Positions 1 through 8,679 of a stretch of DNA of 64,000 nt are shown here, piece by piece. The position numbers were made by a program, and so were the translations under genes. The stretch lies in assembly GCF_000025565.1 (NCBI RefSeq), contig NC_014121.1, forward strand, positions 4,550,216 to 4,614,215, given 5' to 3'. The notes beneath the pieces were generated by a model. That model was given only the letters and a program-made list of their open reading frames with translations, was not told the origin of the DNA and ran no database searches. The number at the start of each line of letters is the position of its first letter. Position 1 is the first letter of the stretch. The DNA is from Enterobacter cloacae subsp. cloacae ATCC 13047. Lineage in GTDB: Bacteria; Pseudomonadota; Gammaproteobacteria; Enterobacterales; Enterobacteriaceae.

Positions 1-2
1 GG

Positions 3-1019
3 CGCATTCGTCGGCAGTTCGCTACGAAGGGGGAAGCCCTAGCTTATGAGCGCCACATAAAAGAGCAGTCACAGGATAAGCCCTGGTTGGGTGAAAAGGC
101 AGATAAGCGACGGGTGAGGGATCTGGTTACAGCATGGTACAACGCGCATGGCGTGACTCTAGCCGATGGCGAAAAACGCAAAGGTGCAATGGAGTTTGCC
201 TGTTATGCCATGGGCGACCCCCTCGCAACTGAATTTAACGCTAAAATATTCTCGACCTACCGCGAGCAGCGCTTGAGCGGAAAAATAACACGCTCTGATC
301 GAGTTAAGACAGTAACTCCACGCACTGTAAACCTTGAACTGGCTTATTTCCGGGCTATGTTCAATGAACTGAAAAGACTTGATGACTGGACCGCGCCCAA
401 CCCTCTTGAAAACGTCAGAGAGTTCAAGATTGCTGAGGTTGAATTAGCCTGGCTTACAGTTGAGGAAGCAACGCGTTTGCTGGAAGAGTGCGAGAAAAGC
501 AAAGCAGATGACTTAACAGCCATCGTTAAAATTTGCCTGGCAACCGGAGCAAGATGGGGTGAGGCGGAAAGTTTAACTGGAAAGCAGATAAGCCCCGGAA
601 AAATCACTTTTATCAAAACGAAAGGCAAGAAGAACCGAGCTGTTCCAATCAGTGAAGAGCTTTATGAATTACTACCCAAAAGCCGAACCTCTAAACCGCT
701 CTTTACCGGATGTTACTCAGCATTCAGGAGCGCAATAAAACGGGCGGGAATTGAGCTTCCTGACGGTCAGCTTTCGCATGTTTTACGGCATACTTTTGCC
801 AGCCATTTCATGATGGGCGGCGGCAATATTTTAGTCTTACAACGCATCCTCGGACATACAGACATCAAAGTCACTATGCGTTATGCTCACTTCGCCCCTG
901 ACCACCTTACAGAAGCGGTTCAACTTAACCCATTAAACCTGATAAGTGGCAGCAAAATGGCAGCACAGCGCAGCACTATGCAATACTTTTCGACAATATA
1001 CGAAATGCTATGCGTTTGA
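3..1019 (+). CDS. int: P2/186-type phage integrase, 5' end outside window
   Basis: Site-specific tyrosine recombinase that would integrate and excise a prophage or phage-like island. The reading frame is open from base 3, so the start lies outside the window; an internal ATG-like start at base 87 is not needed. Before residue Gly of the GEKADKRR stretch the frame already reads RIRRQFATKGEA, which matches the N-terminal arm of P2/186 integrases. The catalytic core is complete: the first arginine in TGARWGE (about base 550), the HxLRH box (about 777-790), a histidine in LGHTD, and the nucleophilic tyrosine in MRYAHF (about 880). The last 25 residues after the QLNPL block are an unusual tail. 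The gene points towards a tRNA-like core 40 bp downstream, as int does towards attP in P2-like phages. The rest of the element must lie to the left. Confidence 0.9.
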   Translation, partial: RIRRQFATKGEALAYERHIKEQSQDKPWLGEKADKRRVRDLVTAWYNAHGVTLADGEKRKGAMEFACYAMGDPLATEFNAKIFSTYREQRLSGKITRSDRVKTVTPRTVNLELAYFRAMFNELKRLDDWTAPNPLENVREFKIAEVELAWLTVEEATRLLEECEKSKADDLTAIVKICLATGARWGEAESLTGKQISPGKITFIKTKGKKNRAVPISEELYELLPKSRTSKPLFTGCYSAFRSAIKRAGIELPDGQLSHVLRHTFASHFMMGGGNILVLQRILGHTDIKVTMRYAHFAPDHLTEAVQLNPLNLISGSKMAAQRSTMQYFSTIYEMLCV

Positions 1020-1058
1020 TTTAACTGTATATCTTTGTTTTTATTAGAATATAGTTCG

Positions 1059-1074
1059 GACTCATAATCGCTTG
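1059..1074 (+). other. Putative attachment-site core matching tRNA-Ile2 anticodon arm
   Basis: The 16 bases GACTCATAATCGCTTG equal the anticodon stem-loop of the enterobacterial tRNA-Ile2 (ileX/ileY, CAU anticodon) as I remember it. They lie 40 bp after the stop of the integrase gene, the usual position of the crossover core in P2-like phages, and 186-type phages are known to use such a tRNA gene. Neither side continues as tRNA sequence, so this is a core only, not a tRNA gene. The right flank may be another integrated segment or rearranged DNA. Confidence 0.6.
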
Positions 1075-1086
1075 TATCAAAATGCC

Positions 1087-1128
1087 AAAAAAGCCAACCC
1101 CGCACTCCCACGGTGTTGGCCCTGTTTT
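1087..1128. terminator. Hairpin terminator between integrase and OMP gene
   Basis: Inverted repeat GCCAAC ... GTTGGC (1093-1098 and 1115-1120) extended by CCG/CGG after one mismatch, loop CACTCCCA, preceded by six A and followed by CCTGTTTT. It could act in both directions, ending the integrase transcript and the convergent OMP gene transcript. Confidence 0.5.
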
Positions 1129-1151
1129 AAAGCAGTGACGGCCACAACAGG

Positions 1152-1835
1152 TTAAAACACGTAACGCATACCCAGCGTAAATTCGTTGGAGACAATATGC
1201 GCTTTCATCTGCTCGTCTTTTAAGCCGCGCGCGTTAGTGAAATTGTTATATCCGCTTTCGATCTTACCCATATCGATATAGCGATAGCCCAGGTCGACAT
1301 ACAGACGCTCAACCGGCGTGTAGCTTACGCCCGCTCCTAACGCGTAGGTCAGGTTGCTTTGGGTGGTCGAGGCGTATTCACGTCCGGCGTTACCCTGCCA
1401 GCCGCCCGCTTTGATCTTGCTTACGCCAAGCCCTGCGGTACCGTAAACAGAGACACCGTAGCCGAGTTCATAATCGCGGTAGACATTCAGCATCAGTCGT
1501 TCAGTTTCGGTCTGCAGGTGGTTAAAGCTGTTCGCGAATGTGCTGGAGCCGCTGGTGTACTCCGTTTTTTGTTTAAAGGTGTATTCACCTTCGGTACGCC
1601 AGCCGTTACCGAACTGGTAACCTGCGGCAATCGCCGCGCCGCCAAAATGCTCTTTCTCTTTACCGCCCACAAACTGCCCGACACCCGGACGCGCGCTGGT
1701 ATCCATCTCTTTCGCACGCTGTTCAATCTGCAGGTATTTTGCCGAACCGTAATACCCTTCTTCCGTATTTGCTGCCAGAACGGTAGCCGGGATCATCGCC
1801 ACAGGCAGGGCGATTAAAATTGCTTTCATCTTCAT
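1152..1835 (-). CDS. Outer-membrane beta-barrel protein (opacity/Tia-Hek-like)
   Basis: Predicted 227-residue outer-membrane protein. It has a signal peptide (MKMKAILIALPVAMIPATVLAA, cleavage after ALA or AA), alternating amphipathic strands typical of an eight-stranded barrel, and a C-terminal aromatic (MRYVF) as required for BAM recognition. The overall pattern (GGAAIAAGYQFGNGWRTEGEY, YGTAGLGVSKI, YVDLGYRYIDMG) is that of the opacity/Tia/Hek adhesin-invasin family, which promotes adhesion to host cells; adhesion here is inference. Start chosen at the first ATG because GGAG lies five bases upstream. The gene is alone, with about 140 bp to the usher gene upstream, which is transcribed in the same direction. 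Confidence 0.75.
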   Translation of the reverse strand: MKMKAILIALPVAMIPATVLAANTEEGYYGSAKYLQIEQRAKEMDTSARPGVGQFVGGKEKEHFGGAAIAAGYQFGNGWRTEGEYTFKQKTEYTSGSSTFANSFNHLQTETERLMLNVYRDYELGYGVSVYGTAGLGVSKIKAGGWQGNAGREYASTTQSNLTYALGAGVSYTPVERLYVDLGYRYIDMGKIESGYNNFTNARGLKDEQMKAHIVSNEFTLGMRYVF

Positions 1836-1972
1836 CTACACTCCATTGAAAAACAGTCAGTGAGACGAATCATAAGCAGTCCCGAAAGGGCAAACTATTA
1901 GGATGAATACGCGTTTTACCTGGTAATTTTACGTAGGAATTTGTCTCGCTTTTTGTCCTGTTTATTTTTATT

Positions 1973-4087
1973 TCAATCGGTTACTGGTTGGGGAAAACGC
2001 AGCAGGACAATCGCGCCATCGGTGGGCACCGATTCCAGTTCCGTCACATCCAGCGCGGTGTTTTCCGGCAAGCTGAGGCTATCGACCGTAATGCGGTTCA
2101 CTCGCCATGGCGTTAAGTAACTCACCAGCAGCTCACCTCTGGCATTGGTTGTGGAGCCAAACTGGTTATAGAAGCCAATGCCAGGCGAGTCCGGCACGTC
2201 CACCAGCGCAGCGGTGCTGCCGAGCTGTTGGCCCAGCGTCACGCCGCCTGCGTGTACCAGAATGCTGCCGCTGGTGTCGGCATGATAATCACGGCGCGTT
2301 CCCCCGCGCACCATACTGAGGTTCAGCTCGCCCGCGTTGTACTGATAGCCCAGGCTCGCAGAAAACTCATCATTGCGGTGTAGGGTATGCGTCGCCTGCA
2401 GATCGTAACGCAGGCTGTAATCACTCAACGCCGAACCGTACACAGTCACTCCATGGCTATCTTCCTCCCGGCTGGCGAGCTCGGTGATATAGCCGACATT
2501 ACTCATCGTCCCCCAAAGGGATAAAGGCACACTGATGTTGATACCCACGGTGGTTTCATCCGGGTTTTTACCGTAGCGTTCATAACCGCCGTACAGGCTG
2601 ACATCCACGTTCTGTAAGGTCGCATCCAGGCTCAGCGTCATCCCCATGCTGCCTGCGTCAGGTTCACGTGACTTCAACCCGTGCCACGACAGGCTCAGGC
2701 TGGCGTCCTCGCCAAGATTCTGGTTAAGCTCCAGCTGCCCGCGCAGCGCCCGCCGGGTGACGTCATCGTCCCAGCCATATCTCAGCAGCTCCGCCCGCGT
2801 GATTTTTTCTTCCAGCGACCGGTAATGTTCATTACGTGGATACCACTGGAGCTGGGCAGTGAGGCTGGTTTCGGTCGTAAAGAACGCTTTGGCATAGCGC
2901 AGACGCCACACCTTGCCCCGTAGCGTCTCCGCCTCTTGCGTATAGCGAGCCGCGCTGACATCTGCGGAAAACGCCCCCCACCGCCCGAGGTTAGCGCCAA
3001 AACCCGCGACCTGGCTGAAATAGTGCTCCCCTTGCTGCAGGCCGGCAAACACGGTGACCTGCGGGGCAACTCCCCACGAGAACGTACTCTGCCAGAAGCG
3101 ATCCGTGTCCCTGTCGATACCGTGAAAAGGCTTATACCGACCGGCGGCCAGTTCGTAGCTAAAGAGCCCGTGATGCACCAGATTAGGCATGCTGGAATAA
3201 GGCAGCAGGCGGGTACGCTCCGTACCGTCGCTCTCCTGCACCGTCAGCTCCAGGTTGCCGTCCGGGTCCGGCGGATAAAAATCGCGAATGGTAAACGGCC
3301 CGGGCGGGACGTGAATACGGTAAACACGTACCCCGTTCTGGTGAATGGTGACTTCCGCCTCTGTGCGGGCATAGCCGTTGATCCACGGGGAATAGGGTCG
3401 CCAGCTATCAGGGTACATCGCCTCGTCACTGGCGAGTGATGCACCGCGAAACGCCAGGCTGTCGAACATATTTGAAGAGGTATTGCCGTCGCCCAGCGTC
3501 ACGCGCGAACGCAGCGGTGTGATGCTGCGCCAGAGCGACATCGCATTGGTGTACGAACCGTGTTGCCCCTCTTTTTCACGCCAGAAGGTGTTTTGATAAC
3601 GCAAACGCCAGGGGCCCACATTAAGGCCGTTGTCCAGGCTCAGCGTAGCGTCAGTACCGGAACGCTCCCAGTCATACCGCGCCTGGCTGTTATCCGCATC
3701 CAGACAGTAGTTGATAAACAGTGCGTTGATGCCATCATCCCAGCGGCTGGTGCTGACGCCGTTCTGCTGCGGGCTAATGGCGTCTGTCGGGAACAGAAGC
3801 GTCAGCAGTTGCGCCTGCGGGCGATACCAGTATTTGAGGTTAAACTGCTCTGCAGACTGTGGTGTCAGGCACCCTTTGGCATCCCAGACCAGACGCGCAA
3901 GCACCGCGTCACGTACACCCCACTCCTCCATCAGCGGCTGGCTAAGGCAAGGCCCTGAGGCAGACACCTCAAACGAAATCGCCCCTTTATAGAGGTTATT
4001 GAGGATCACCCACGTCTTTTGGCTTACCGCACGACTTTCTGCCATGGCGAACAGCAGCATAAAACAGAGAAGACGGAGTAACGTCAT
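1973..4087 (-). CDS. Orphan fimbrial usher, shortened at both ends
   Basis: Outer-membrane usher of the FimD/PapC family, which normally receives chaperone-subunit complexes and assembles pili. Recognisable blocks: LRSRVTLGDG, FDSLAFRGASLASDEAMYPDS, VTIHQNGVRVYRIHVPPGPFTIRD (the plug-adjacent region), then strands of the barrel to VPTDGAIVLLRF. At 704 residues it is clearly below the usual 800-870. The protein stops just after the DGAIV motif, so the last carboxy-terminal (CTD2) domain is missing, and the mature N terminus lacks roughly the first 25-35 residues of the chaperone-binding domain. ATG at 4087 gives a signal peptide (MTLLRLLCFMLLFAMAESRA); an upstream GTG at 4132 lies inside the terminator of the previous gene. 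No clear ribosome site. No chaperone or pilin gene is adjacent, so it may be a relic or may serve a distant operon. Confidence 0.8.
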   Translation of the reverse strand: MTLLRLLCFMLLFAMAESRAVSQKTWVILNNLYKGAISFEVSASGPCLSQPLMEEWGVRDAVLARLVWDAKGCLTPQSAEQFNLKYWYRPQAQLLTLLFPTDAISPQQNGVSTSRWDDGINALFINYCLDADNSQARYDWERSGTDATLSLDNGLNVGPWRLRYQNTFWREKEGQHGSYTNAMSLWRSITPLRSRVTLGDGNTSSNMFDSLAFRGASLASDEAMYPDSWRPYSPWINGYARTEAEVTIHQNGVRVYRIHVPPGPFTIRDFYPPDPDGNLELTVQESDGTERTRLLPYSSMPNLVHHGLFSYELAAGRYKPFHGIDRDTDRFWQSTFSWGVAPQVTVFAGLQQGEHYFSQVAGFGANLGRWGAFSADVSAARYTQEAETLRGKVWRLRYAKAFFTTETSLTAQLQWYPRNEHYRSLEEKITRAELLRYGWDDDVTRRALRGQLELNQNLGEDASLSLSWHGLKSREPDAGSMGMTLSLDATLQNVDVSLYGGYERYGKNPDETTVGINISVPLSLWGTMSNVGYITELASREEDSHGVTVYGSALSDYSLRYDLQATHTLHRNDEFSASLGYQYNAGELNLSMVRGGTRRDYHADTSGSILVHAGGVTLGQQLGSTAALVDVPDSPGIGFYNQFGSTTNARGELLVSYLTPWRVNRITVDSLSLPENTALDVTELESVPTDGAIVLLRFPQPVTD

Positions 4088-4102
4088 GATGGCAGGCAGC
4101 GC

Positions 4103-4134
4103 AAAAAGGTGAGGAGGCTCACGCCCCCTCACCT
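4103..4134 (-). terminator. Rho-independent terminator of the DUF1090 gene
   Basis: Eleven-base-pair stem (4107-4117 with 4124-4134, one G-T pair), six-base loop, followed on the minus strand by TTTTT. It lies 16 bp after the stop of the DUF1090 gene and covers the alternative GTG start of the usher. Confidence 0.8.
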
Positions 4135-4150
4135 GTTTTACAAAAAAGCG

Positions 4151-4579
4151 TTATTTCTGCAGGGAGGCAAGCGCGGCGCGTGCGCGGCTCAGCTCTTGCT
4201 GAATGCTGCTCAGATCGCTCTGTTTTTCAGCCAGTTTGCGCTGGTATTTCGCCACTTTCTTGCTGTCGCCTTTGGCTTTCGCTTCACGCAGATCGGCCTG
4301 AACCTCGGCAATATCTTCGCGCTTCTCGGCCAGTTTCTTCTCCAGCTTCTTCACCTCTTTTTGCGCGTCAGCCTGTACGCTTGCCGGGGTGCAGTGCGCT
4401 TTCACTTCAGCCAGCGCTTTTTTCAGGCCGTTGACCTTGTAGGTATTACCGTACTGCTGGGCGATACGGATCTCTTTTTCCAGTGCCGCGGCTTTGGCAG
4501 AGCAGCTTTCTGCCGCCTGGGCGGAGGTGAACATACCAACAGAAGCAATAACGGCCAGCGCGGATACGAGTTTTTTCAT
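4151..4579 (-). CDS. DUF1090 periplasmic protein (YqjC-like)
   Basis: 142-residue secreted protein with a signal peptide (MKKLVSALAVIASVGMFTSAQA) and a mature part that is almost entirely alpha-helical coiled coil, rich in Lys, Glu, Ala and Gln. Two cysteines (in ESCSAKA and KAHCTPA) frame the first third and could form a disulfide. The motif NGLKKALAEVKAHC is the hallmark of DUF1090, whose E. coli member is YqjC, of unknown function. Start supported by AAGGAG eight bases upstream. It ends in a strong terminator, so it is probably a single-gene unit. Why it sits between a sensor kinase and an usher is not clear. Confidence 0.85.
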   Translation of the reverse strand: MKKLVSALAVIASVGMFTSAQAAESCSAKAAALEKEIRIAQQYGNTYKVNGLKKALAEVKAHCTPASVQADAQKEVKKLEKKLAEKREDIAEVQADLREAKAKGDSKKVAKYQRKLAEKQSDLSSIQQELSRARAALASLQK

Positions 4580-4641
4580 CGGGATATCTCCTTTATATGT
4601 GAACGTCCTCGAATAAAAGAGTACCCCGGCGGACGGGAAGC

Positions 4642-7600
4642 TTACGCTGTACGCCCGTCCTCATTCTGCTGTAGGACGGTCTCGCCCGGTTGTAGTCCCG
4701 TCTCGCGCCAGCGCTGTAATGCGGCCCTTAATGCCTGAATCTCCTCCTCAAGCTGACGGATGCCGCCGCTGTCGGCAGCCTGCTCCTGCTCCAGACAGCG
4801 CGCCTCAAGCGCCGTCATACCGAGCAGTTGAATACCGCCCCGCAGCCGGTGCAGCGCCTCCTTCAAGGGTGTACCGGGGTCCTTTCGCCACAGCGCAATA
4901 TCGCCCAGCGTCTCCTCCAGCACGGTTATCTGCAAATCCAGAAACGTTGCCAGATGCTCACCGTCCAGCAGTGCTGGGGGGAGCGTGATGGAATATAGCG
5001 AAGCAACCGGCGATTTACCGGAGGGGGCCAGAGGGGCAAGCAGATTTTCCAGCGCAACCAGCGTGACCGGCTTGAAGATACAGTCGCGCATGCCTGCTTC
5101 CCGCGCCTCATCCCGCACGGATTCACGCGCGTCCGCCGTCATGCCAAACACCGTGACACTGGGGTAATGTTCATTGATGATGCGCGACAGGGCATAGCCA
5201 CTCATCTCGGGCATGTTGCAGTCGGTGATCACCGCGTCCGGCTGTCGGATTGCCAGGCTCTCAAGCAGCTTTGCCGGGCTGTCGTGCTGGGTGACCGCAT
5301 GCCCCAGCCACTCAAGCTGCTGGGTAAGCAGCATCCGCCCGACCGGATTATCATCTACCACCATGATGGTCAACGCTGCGCGTTTGCCGGGTGGCACACA
5401 AGCTTTAGTCTCTTTCTCTGGCAGTGCGGCCATGACGGGCAGCCTGAGCGTCACCGTGACCGTTGTCCCCTCACCCGGCACGCTGTTCAGCGTCAGATCC
5501 CCGTCCATCATGTCCGCGAGCTGGCGGCAGATATAAAGCCCCAGCCCACTGCCCTGCGCCCGGGTACGGCTCTCACCCTGACTAAAAGGCTGGAACAGAC
5601 GCTGTTGCGTCGCGATATCAATCCCCTCGCCGGTGTCTGCTATTGTCAGTTCCAGCAGCATAAACTCACCGTTCTGCCATTGCGGCTGCGCCCGCAGCAT
5701 CACCTGACCGTGGTCGGTGAATTTAATGGCGTTACCCAGCAGGTTGGTGACGATCTGACGAAAACGCATCACATCGATCAATACGTCCCCTTTCAGGGCG
5801 GTATCCATTTCCAGCATCAGCTTCAATGATTTCTGCGCCGCCAGCCCCTCAAACTGCGACACCGTTCCTTCAATCAGGTTTCGAAGCGAGGCGCGCTCCG
5901 GGCGGAGCACCAGACGGCCGGACGCAATACGCTCCACATCCAGGATATTCCCGATAAGCAGCAACAGCGACTGCGCCGCGTCCCAGGCGACCCGTATCGA
6001 CTGCGGGTTTTGCGGGGCATGGTCGGGACGTTTCATCACCAGCTCCAGCATGCCGATAATGGCGCTGACGGGCGTGCGAATTTCATGGCTCATGGTCGCC
6101 AGAAAGGCGCTTTTTCCCCGACGGGCTCGCTCTGCGCGCTGTTTCGCCGCACGCAGCGTCTGAATAAGCTTGCGGATGCGCGCCTGTTGGATGCGCCGCC
6201 GACGGTAGATCCATCCTGCCACCAGCGCCAGCAAGGCCAGACCGGCGGCGGTGAACGTCACCAACCACGTTATCGACAGCGCCGACGTCGACACAGAGGC
6301 AAACGCATTGCCCGTATTACTGCCGCGCGTCAGGGCGTGGAGATCTTCCGGCGGGATGTTGATCAGCGCTTTATTTAGAATGGTGATCAGCGGCCAGGCC
6401 TGCCGCGATGCGCCAAAGGCAAAGCGCAACGGTTCGGCATCGATGCTGGCGAGAATTTTCAGTGAGGCAAACTCTTTGCGGGTGAGCTGGGCGTTGGCAA
6501 TGATCAGCGGCACCACCATCATGTCGTTTTTATCCTTCACCACGCTGTTAAAACCCTGCCACCAGGTATCGACCTTCGCCGTCTGGCCGCTATTTTGTCG
6601 GCCAAGCCAGCCATCTGGCGCTTCACCGCGCAGGCTCACCACACGGGGCTGAAGCGCCTCCTTCCCCGGGAGAGCACGTCCAACCATAACCCAGGAGTTA
6701 TACAACCAGGTTCGGGTGGTGAGGAGATCCGCCTGCCAGATCCCCTCCTGCGTGACGCCTGCAATCAGCTCGGCCTCTCCGCGATTTATGGCCCTGAAGG
6801 CGGCGGCCTGGCTGGGATAACGGCGGATCTCAAAGGTAAACCCGGTACGCAGGCGGAGCGCGGTCAGCAGATCCGCCAGGATGCCGCGCAACTGCCCGCG
6901 CTCGTTGAAAAAGGCAATGGGGGCGTTATCCTGCGCCACCGCGACGCGGATCCGGGAATGTTCTTTGATCCATTTATGTTCGAGCGAGGTGTAACGCGGT
7001 GGCTCTTCGCTCAGGGAAAGCGGGATCCCCCCGCTCCAGCGACGGTGGATCTCCACCCCCGCGTTCTCCGGCAGCGCCGTCAGCATCTTGTTGAGGATCG
7101 CGATCCAGACCGCCATCTTTGGCATCGCGGCGAACGAGAATCCCGACGCCTCGAACGTGTCCGCCACCGGACGAATACTGAGATTGCTTAAATTGGACTG
7201 ACTCGCCAGATAGCGCGCGGTGATCGCATCGCTGAAGAACAGATCGATTTCACGAAACGCCAGCGCCTCCAGCGCATGTCGCGTGGAGGAGAAATTCACA
7301 ATGTCAGCCCCCGGATAACGGGCCAGCACGTCGCTGCGGCTGTAGACAGGCGAAACGGCGATCCTTTTCACCGGCTCATCGGGCGAGGCATCGGTATTCA
7401 CCACTTCAACCGGGATGTTGTCGCTGTAGGGTACACTCAGCATCAGCCCCTGTTTTTGCTGGCTATCCCCTGCCTGAGGCATAAAATCCGCCTTGCCTGC
7501 CCGCAATGCTGACAAGGCATCGTCATAGGTGGGATAACGCACCACCTCGATCTCCAGACCGAGGTTTTCCGCCACCAGCCCGGTGAAATCCGCATTGATA

Positions 7601-7830
7601 CCACCGTAATCATTCAGCCCGGTGGTGATGTCGTAAGGGGGCATCATCGGCTCCCAGACCGCCAGACGGATTTTGCGGTGTTCGCGCACCCAGCGCCATT
7701 CGCTACCGCTGAGTCCCGGCTCGATCACCTTTTCATGGCTACGCGCCAGCAGGCGAAGGGATTCCCCCGGTTGCGTGGCGCACACGGTAAAGGCAATACA
7801 AAAAAGCAGGATAAAGGTAACGGCTCTCAC
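4642..7830 (-). CDS. BvgS/EvgS-type hybrid sensor histidine kinase
   Basis: 1062-residue inner-membrane phosphorelay kinase. Domains in order: signal peptide; two periplasmic solute-binding (Venus flytrap) domains at about 50-270 and 285-500; one transmembrane helix at about 520-542; dimerisation/phosphoacceptor domain with MSHEIRTP (His near 580); ATPase domain with the N box and G boxes (DTGEGID, GSGLGLYI); receiver with VVDDN and ITDCNMP (Asp near 870); and a C-terminal HPt domain with HRLRGG (His near 993). Unlike BvgS and EvgS there is no PAS domain between the membrane helix and the kinase. The C terminus overlaps nothing, while its start overlaps the end of the response-regulator gene by four bases, so the two are translated together. 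The ligand is unknown. Confidence 0.9.
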   Translation of the reverse strand: MRAVTFILLFCIAFTVCATQPGESLRLLARSHEKVIEPGLSGSEWRWVREHRKIRLAVWEPMMPPYDITTGLNDYGGINADFTGLVAENLGLEIEVVRYPTYDDALSALRAGKADFMPQAGDSQQKQGLMLSVPYSDNIPVEVVNTDASPDEPVKRIAVSPVYSRSDVLARYPGADIVNFSSTRHALEALAFREIDLFFSDAITARYLASQSNLSNLSIRPVADTFEASGFSFAAMPKMAVWIAILNKMLTALPENAGVEIHRRWSGGIPLSLSEEPPRYTSLEHKWIKEHSRIRVAVAQDNAPIAFFNERGQLRGILADLLTALRLRTGFTFEIRRYPSQAAAFRAINRGEAELIAGVTQEGIWQADLLTTRTWLYNSWVMVGRALPGKEALQPRVVSLRGEAPDGWLGRQNSGQTAKVDTWWQGFNSVVKDKNDMMVVPLIIANAQLTRKEFASLKILASIDAEPLRFAFGASRQAWPLITILNKALINIPPEDLHALTRGSNTGNAFASVSTSALSITWLVTFTAAGLALLALVAGWIYRRRRIQQARIRKLIQTLRAAKQRAERARRGKSAFLATMSHEIRTPVSAIIGMLELVMKRPDHAPQNPQSIRVAWDAAQSLLLLIGNILDVERIASGRLVLRPERASLRNLIEGTVSQFEGLAAQKSLKLMLEMDTALKGDVLIDVMRFRQIVTNLLGNAIKFTDHGQVMLRAQPQWQNGEFMLLELTIADTGEGIDIATQQRLFQPFSQGESRTRAQGSGLGLYICRQLADMMDGDLTLNSVPGEGTTVTVTLRLPVMAALPEKETKACVPPGKRAALTIMVVDDNPVGRMLLTQQLEWLGHAVTQHDSPAKLLESLAIRQPDAVITDCNMPEMSGYALSRIINEHYPSVTVFGMTADARESVRDEAREAGMRDCIFKPVTLVALENLLAPLAPSGKSPVASLYSITLPPALLDGEHLATFLDLQITVLEETLGDIALWRKDPGTPLKEALHRLRGGIQLLGMTALEARCLEQEQAADSGGIRQLEEEIQALRAALQRWRETGLQPGETVLQQNEDGRTA

Positions 7831-8456
7831 GTCTCTGGCTCTGAAGTATCAATAAGATCGAAAAGTTGTTCAAAATGCGCAAAGCCGCTTTTTTTCATCA
7901 TTCGTGCCTTATAGGTGCTGATGGTTTTGTTGCTGAGCGCCAGCCGGTCGGCAATCTCCTTGTTGCTTTTGCCCTGCTTCAGATAGTTCAGCACCGCGAT
8001 TTCACGATCGGAGAAACTCGCCAGCAGCGCCCGGGTATCATGTTGTATTTCAGTAGCCTCGACGATTTTCGTGAACGTCTCTTCCGGGAAACAGTGATAG
8101 CCGTCCAGCAGCAGCTGGCAAACCGGCTCGACGCGCTCCAGCGCCAGGCTTTTATTGATAAACCCGCTCGCCCCGGCCTTCAGCGTGCGCAGTGCGTAGA
8201 TCCCCGCAGACTGGTTGGTATAAACCAGCACCCTGAGCGCAGGGAAGTGGTGCTTGATACGCGGAAGAAGATCCAGCCCGTCAGCGTTTTTGAGTTCCAG
8301 ATCGAGGATCAGCAGCGACGGCTGTTCACGATGCAGCAGCGCCAGCAGGTTCTCGCCGGAGGATGTCGTCACGGTAAAATCCGGATTCTTTTCCAGCAGC
8401 ACCTTGAGCGCAAAGCAGATTGCCGGATGGTCATCCACAAGCAGTATTTTTGTCAT
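7827..8456 (-). CDS. NarL/LuxR-family response regulator (BvgA/EvgA-like)
   Basis: 209-residue partner of the hybrid kinase. The N-terminal receiver has the acidic pair D8-D9, phosphoacceptor D52 in LILDLEL, T80 and K102, all conserved. The C-terminal LuxR-type helix-turn-helix is seen in FSDREIAVLNYLKQGKSNKEIADRLALSNKTISTYKARMM (shortened: FSDREI ... NKTISTYK). Gene order regulator then kinase, with a four-base overlap (ATGA type), matches evgAS and bvgAS. AGGAAAG lies 11 bases before the ATG. The regulon cannot be told from the window; the DUF1090 and OMP genes are nearby candidates only by position. Confidence 0.92.
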   Translation of the reverse strand: MTKILLVDDHPAICFALKVLLEKNPDFTVTTSSGENLLALLHREQPSLLILDLELKNADGLDLLPRIKHHFPALRVLVYTNQSAGIYALRTLKAGASGFINKSLALERVEPVCQLLLDGYHCFPEETFTKIVEATEIQHDTRALLASFSDREIAVLNYLKQGKSNKEIADRLALSNKTISTYKARMMKKSGFAHFEQLFDLIDTSEPET

Positions 8457-8679
8457 TGGTGTTTATTCTTTCCTGAGGCATTAACGGCTCCATTACACGC
8501 TATACACCATAGCCTACCACGTGTTGAATCAGGACAAGGTTTGTCTGGTTTGAGAATAATTCAGAAAAAATACGAAATACACGACCACAACCTACTTTTC
8601 ATTAGGCATAATGATTTAAATAAATGGGTTTGGAATTTAAATGCCGGATATAACAGGGTTGGTTTAATGCAGCAAAACG

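Noticed and set aside
1059..1074. A tRNA gene at this place
   Set aside because: Only the anticodon arm sequence is present; acceptor, D and T arms are missing on both sides.
920..1111. Small minus-strand frame over the integrase end
   Set aside because: It crosses the att core and terminator and has no ribosome site.
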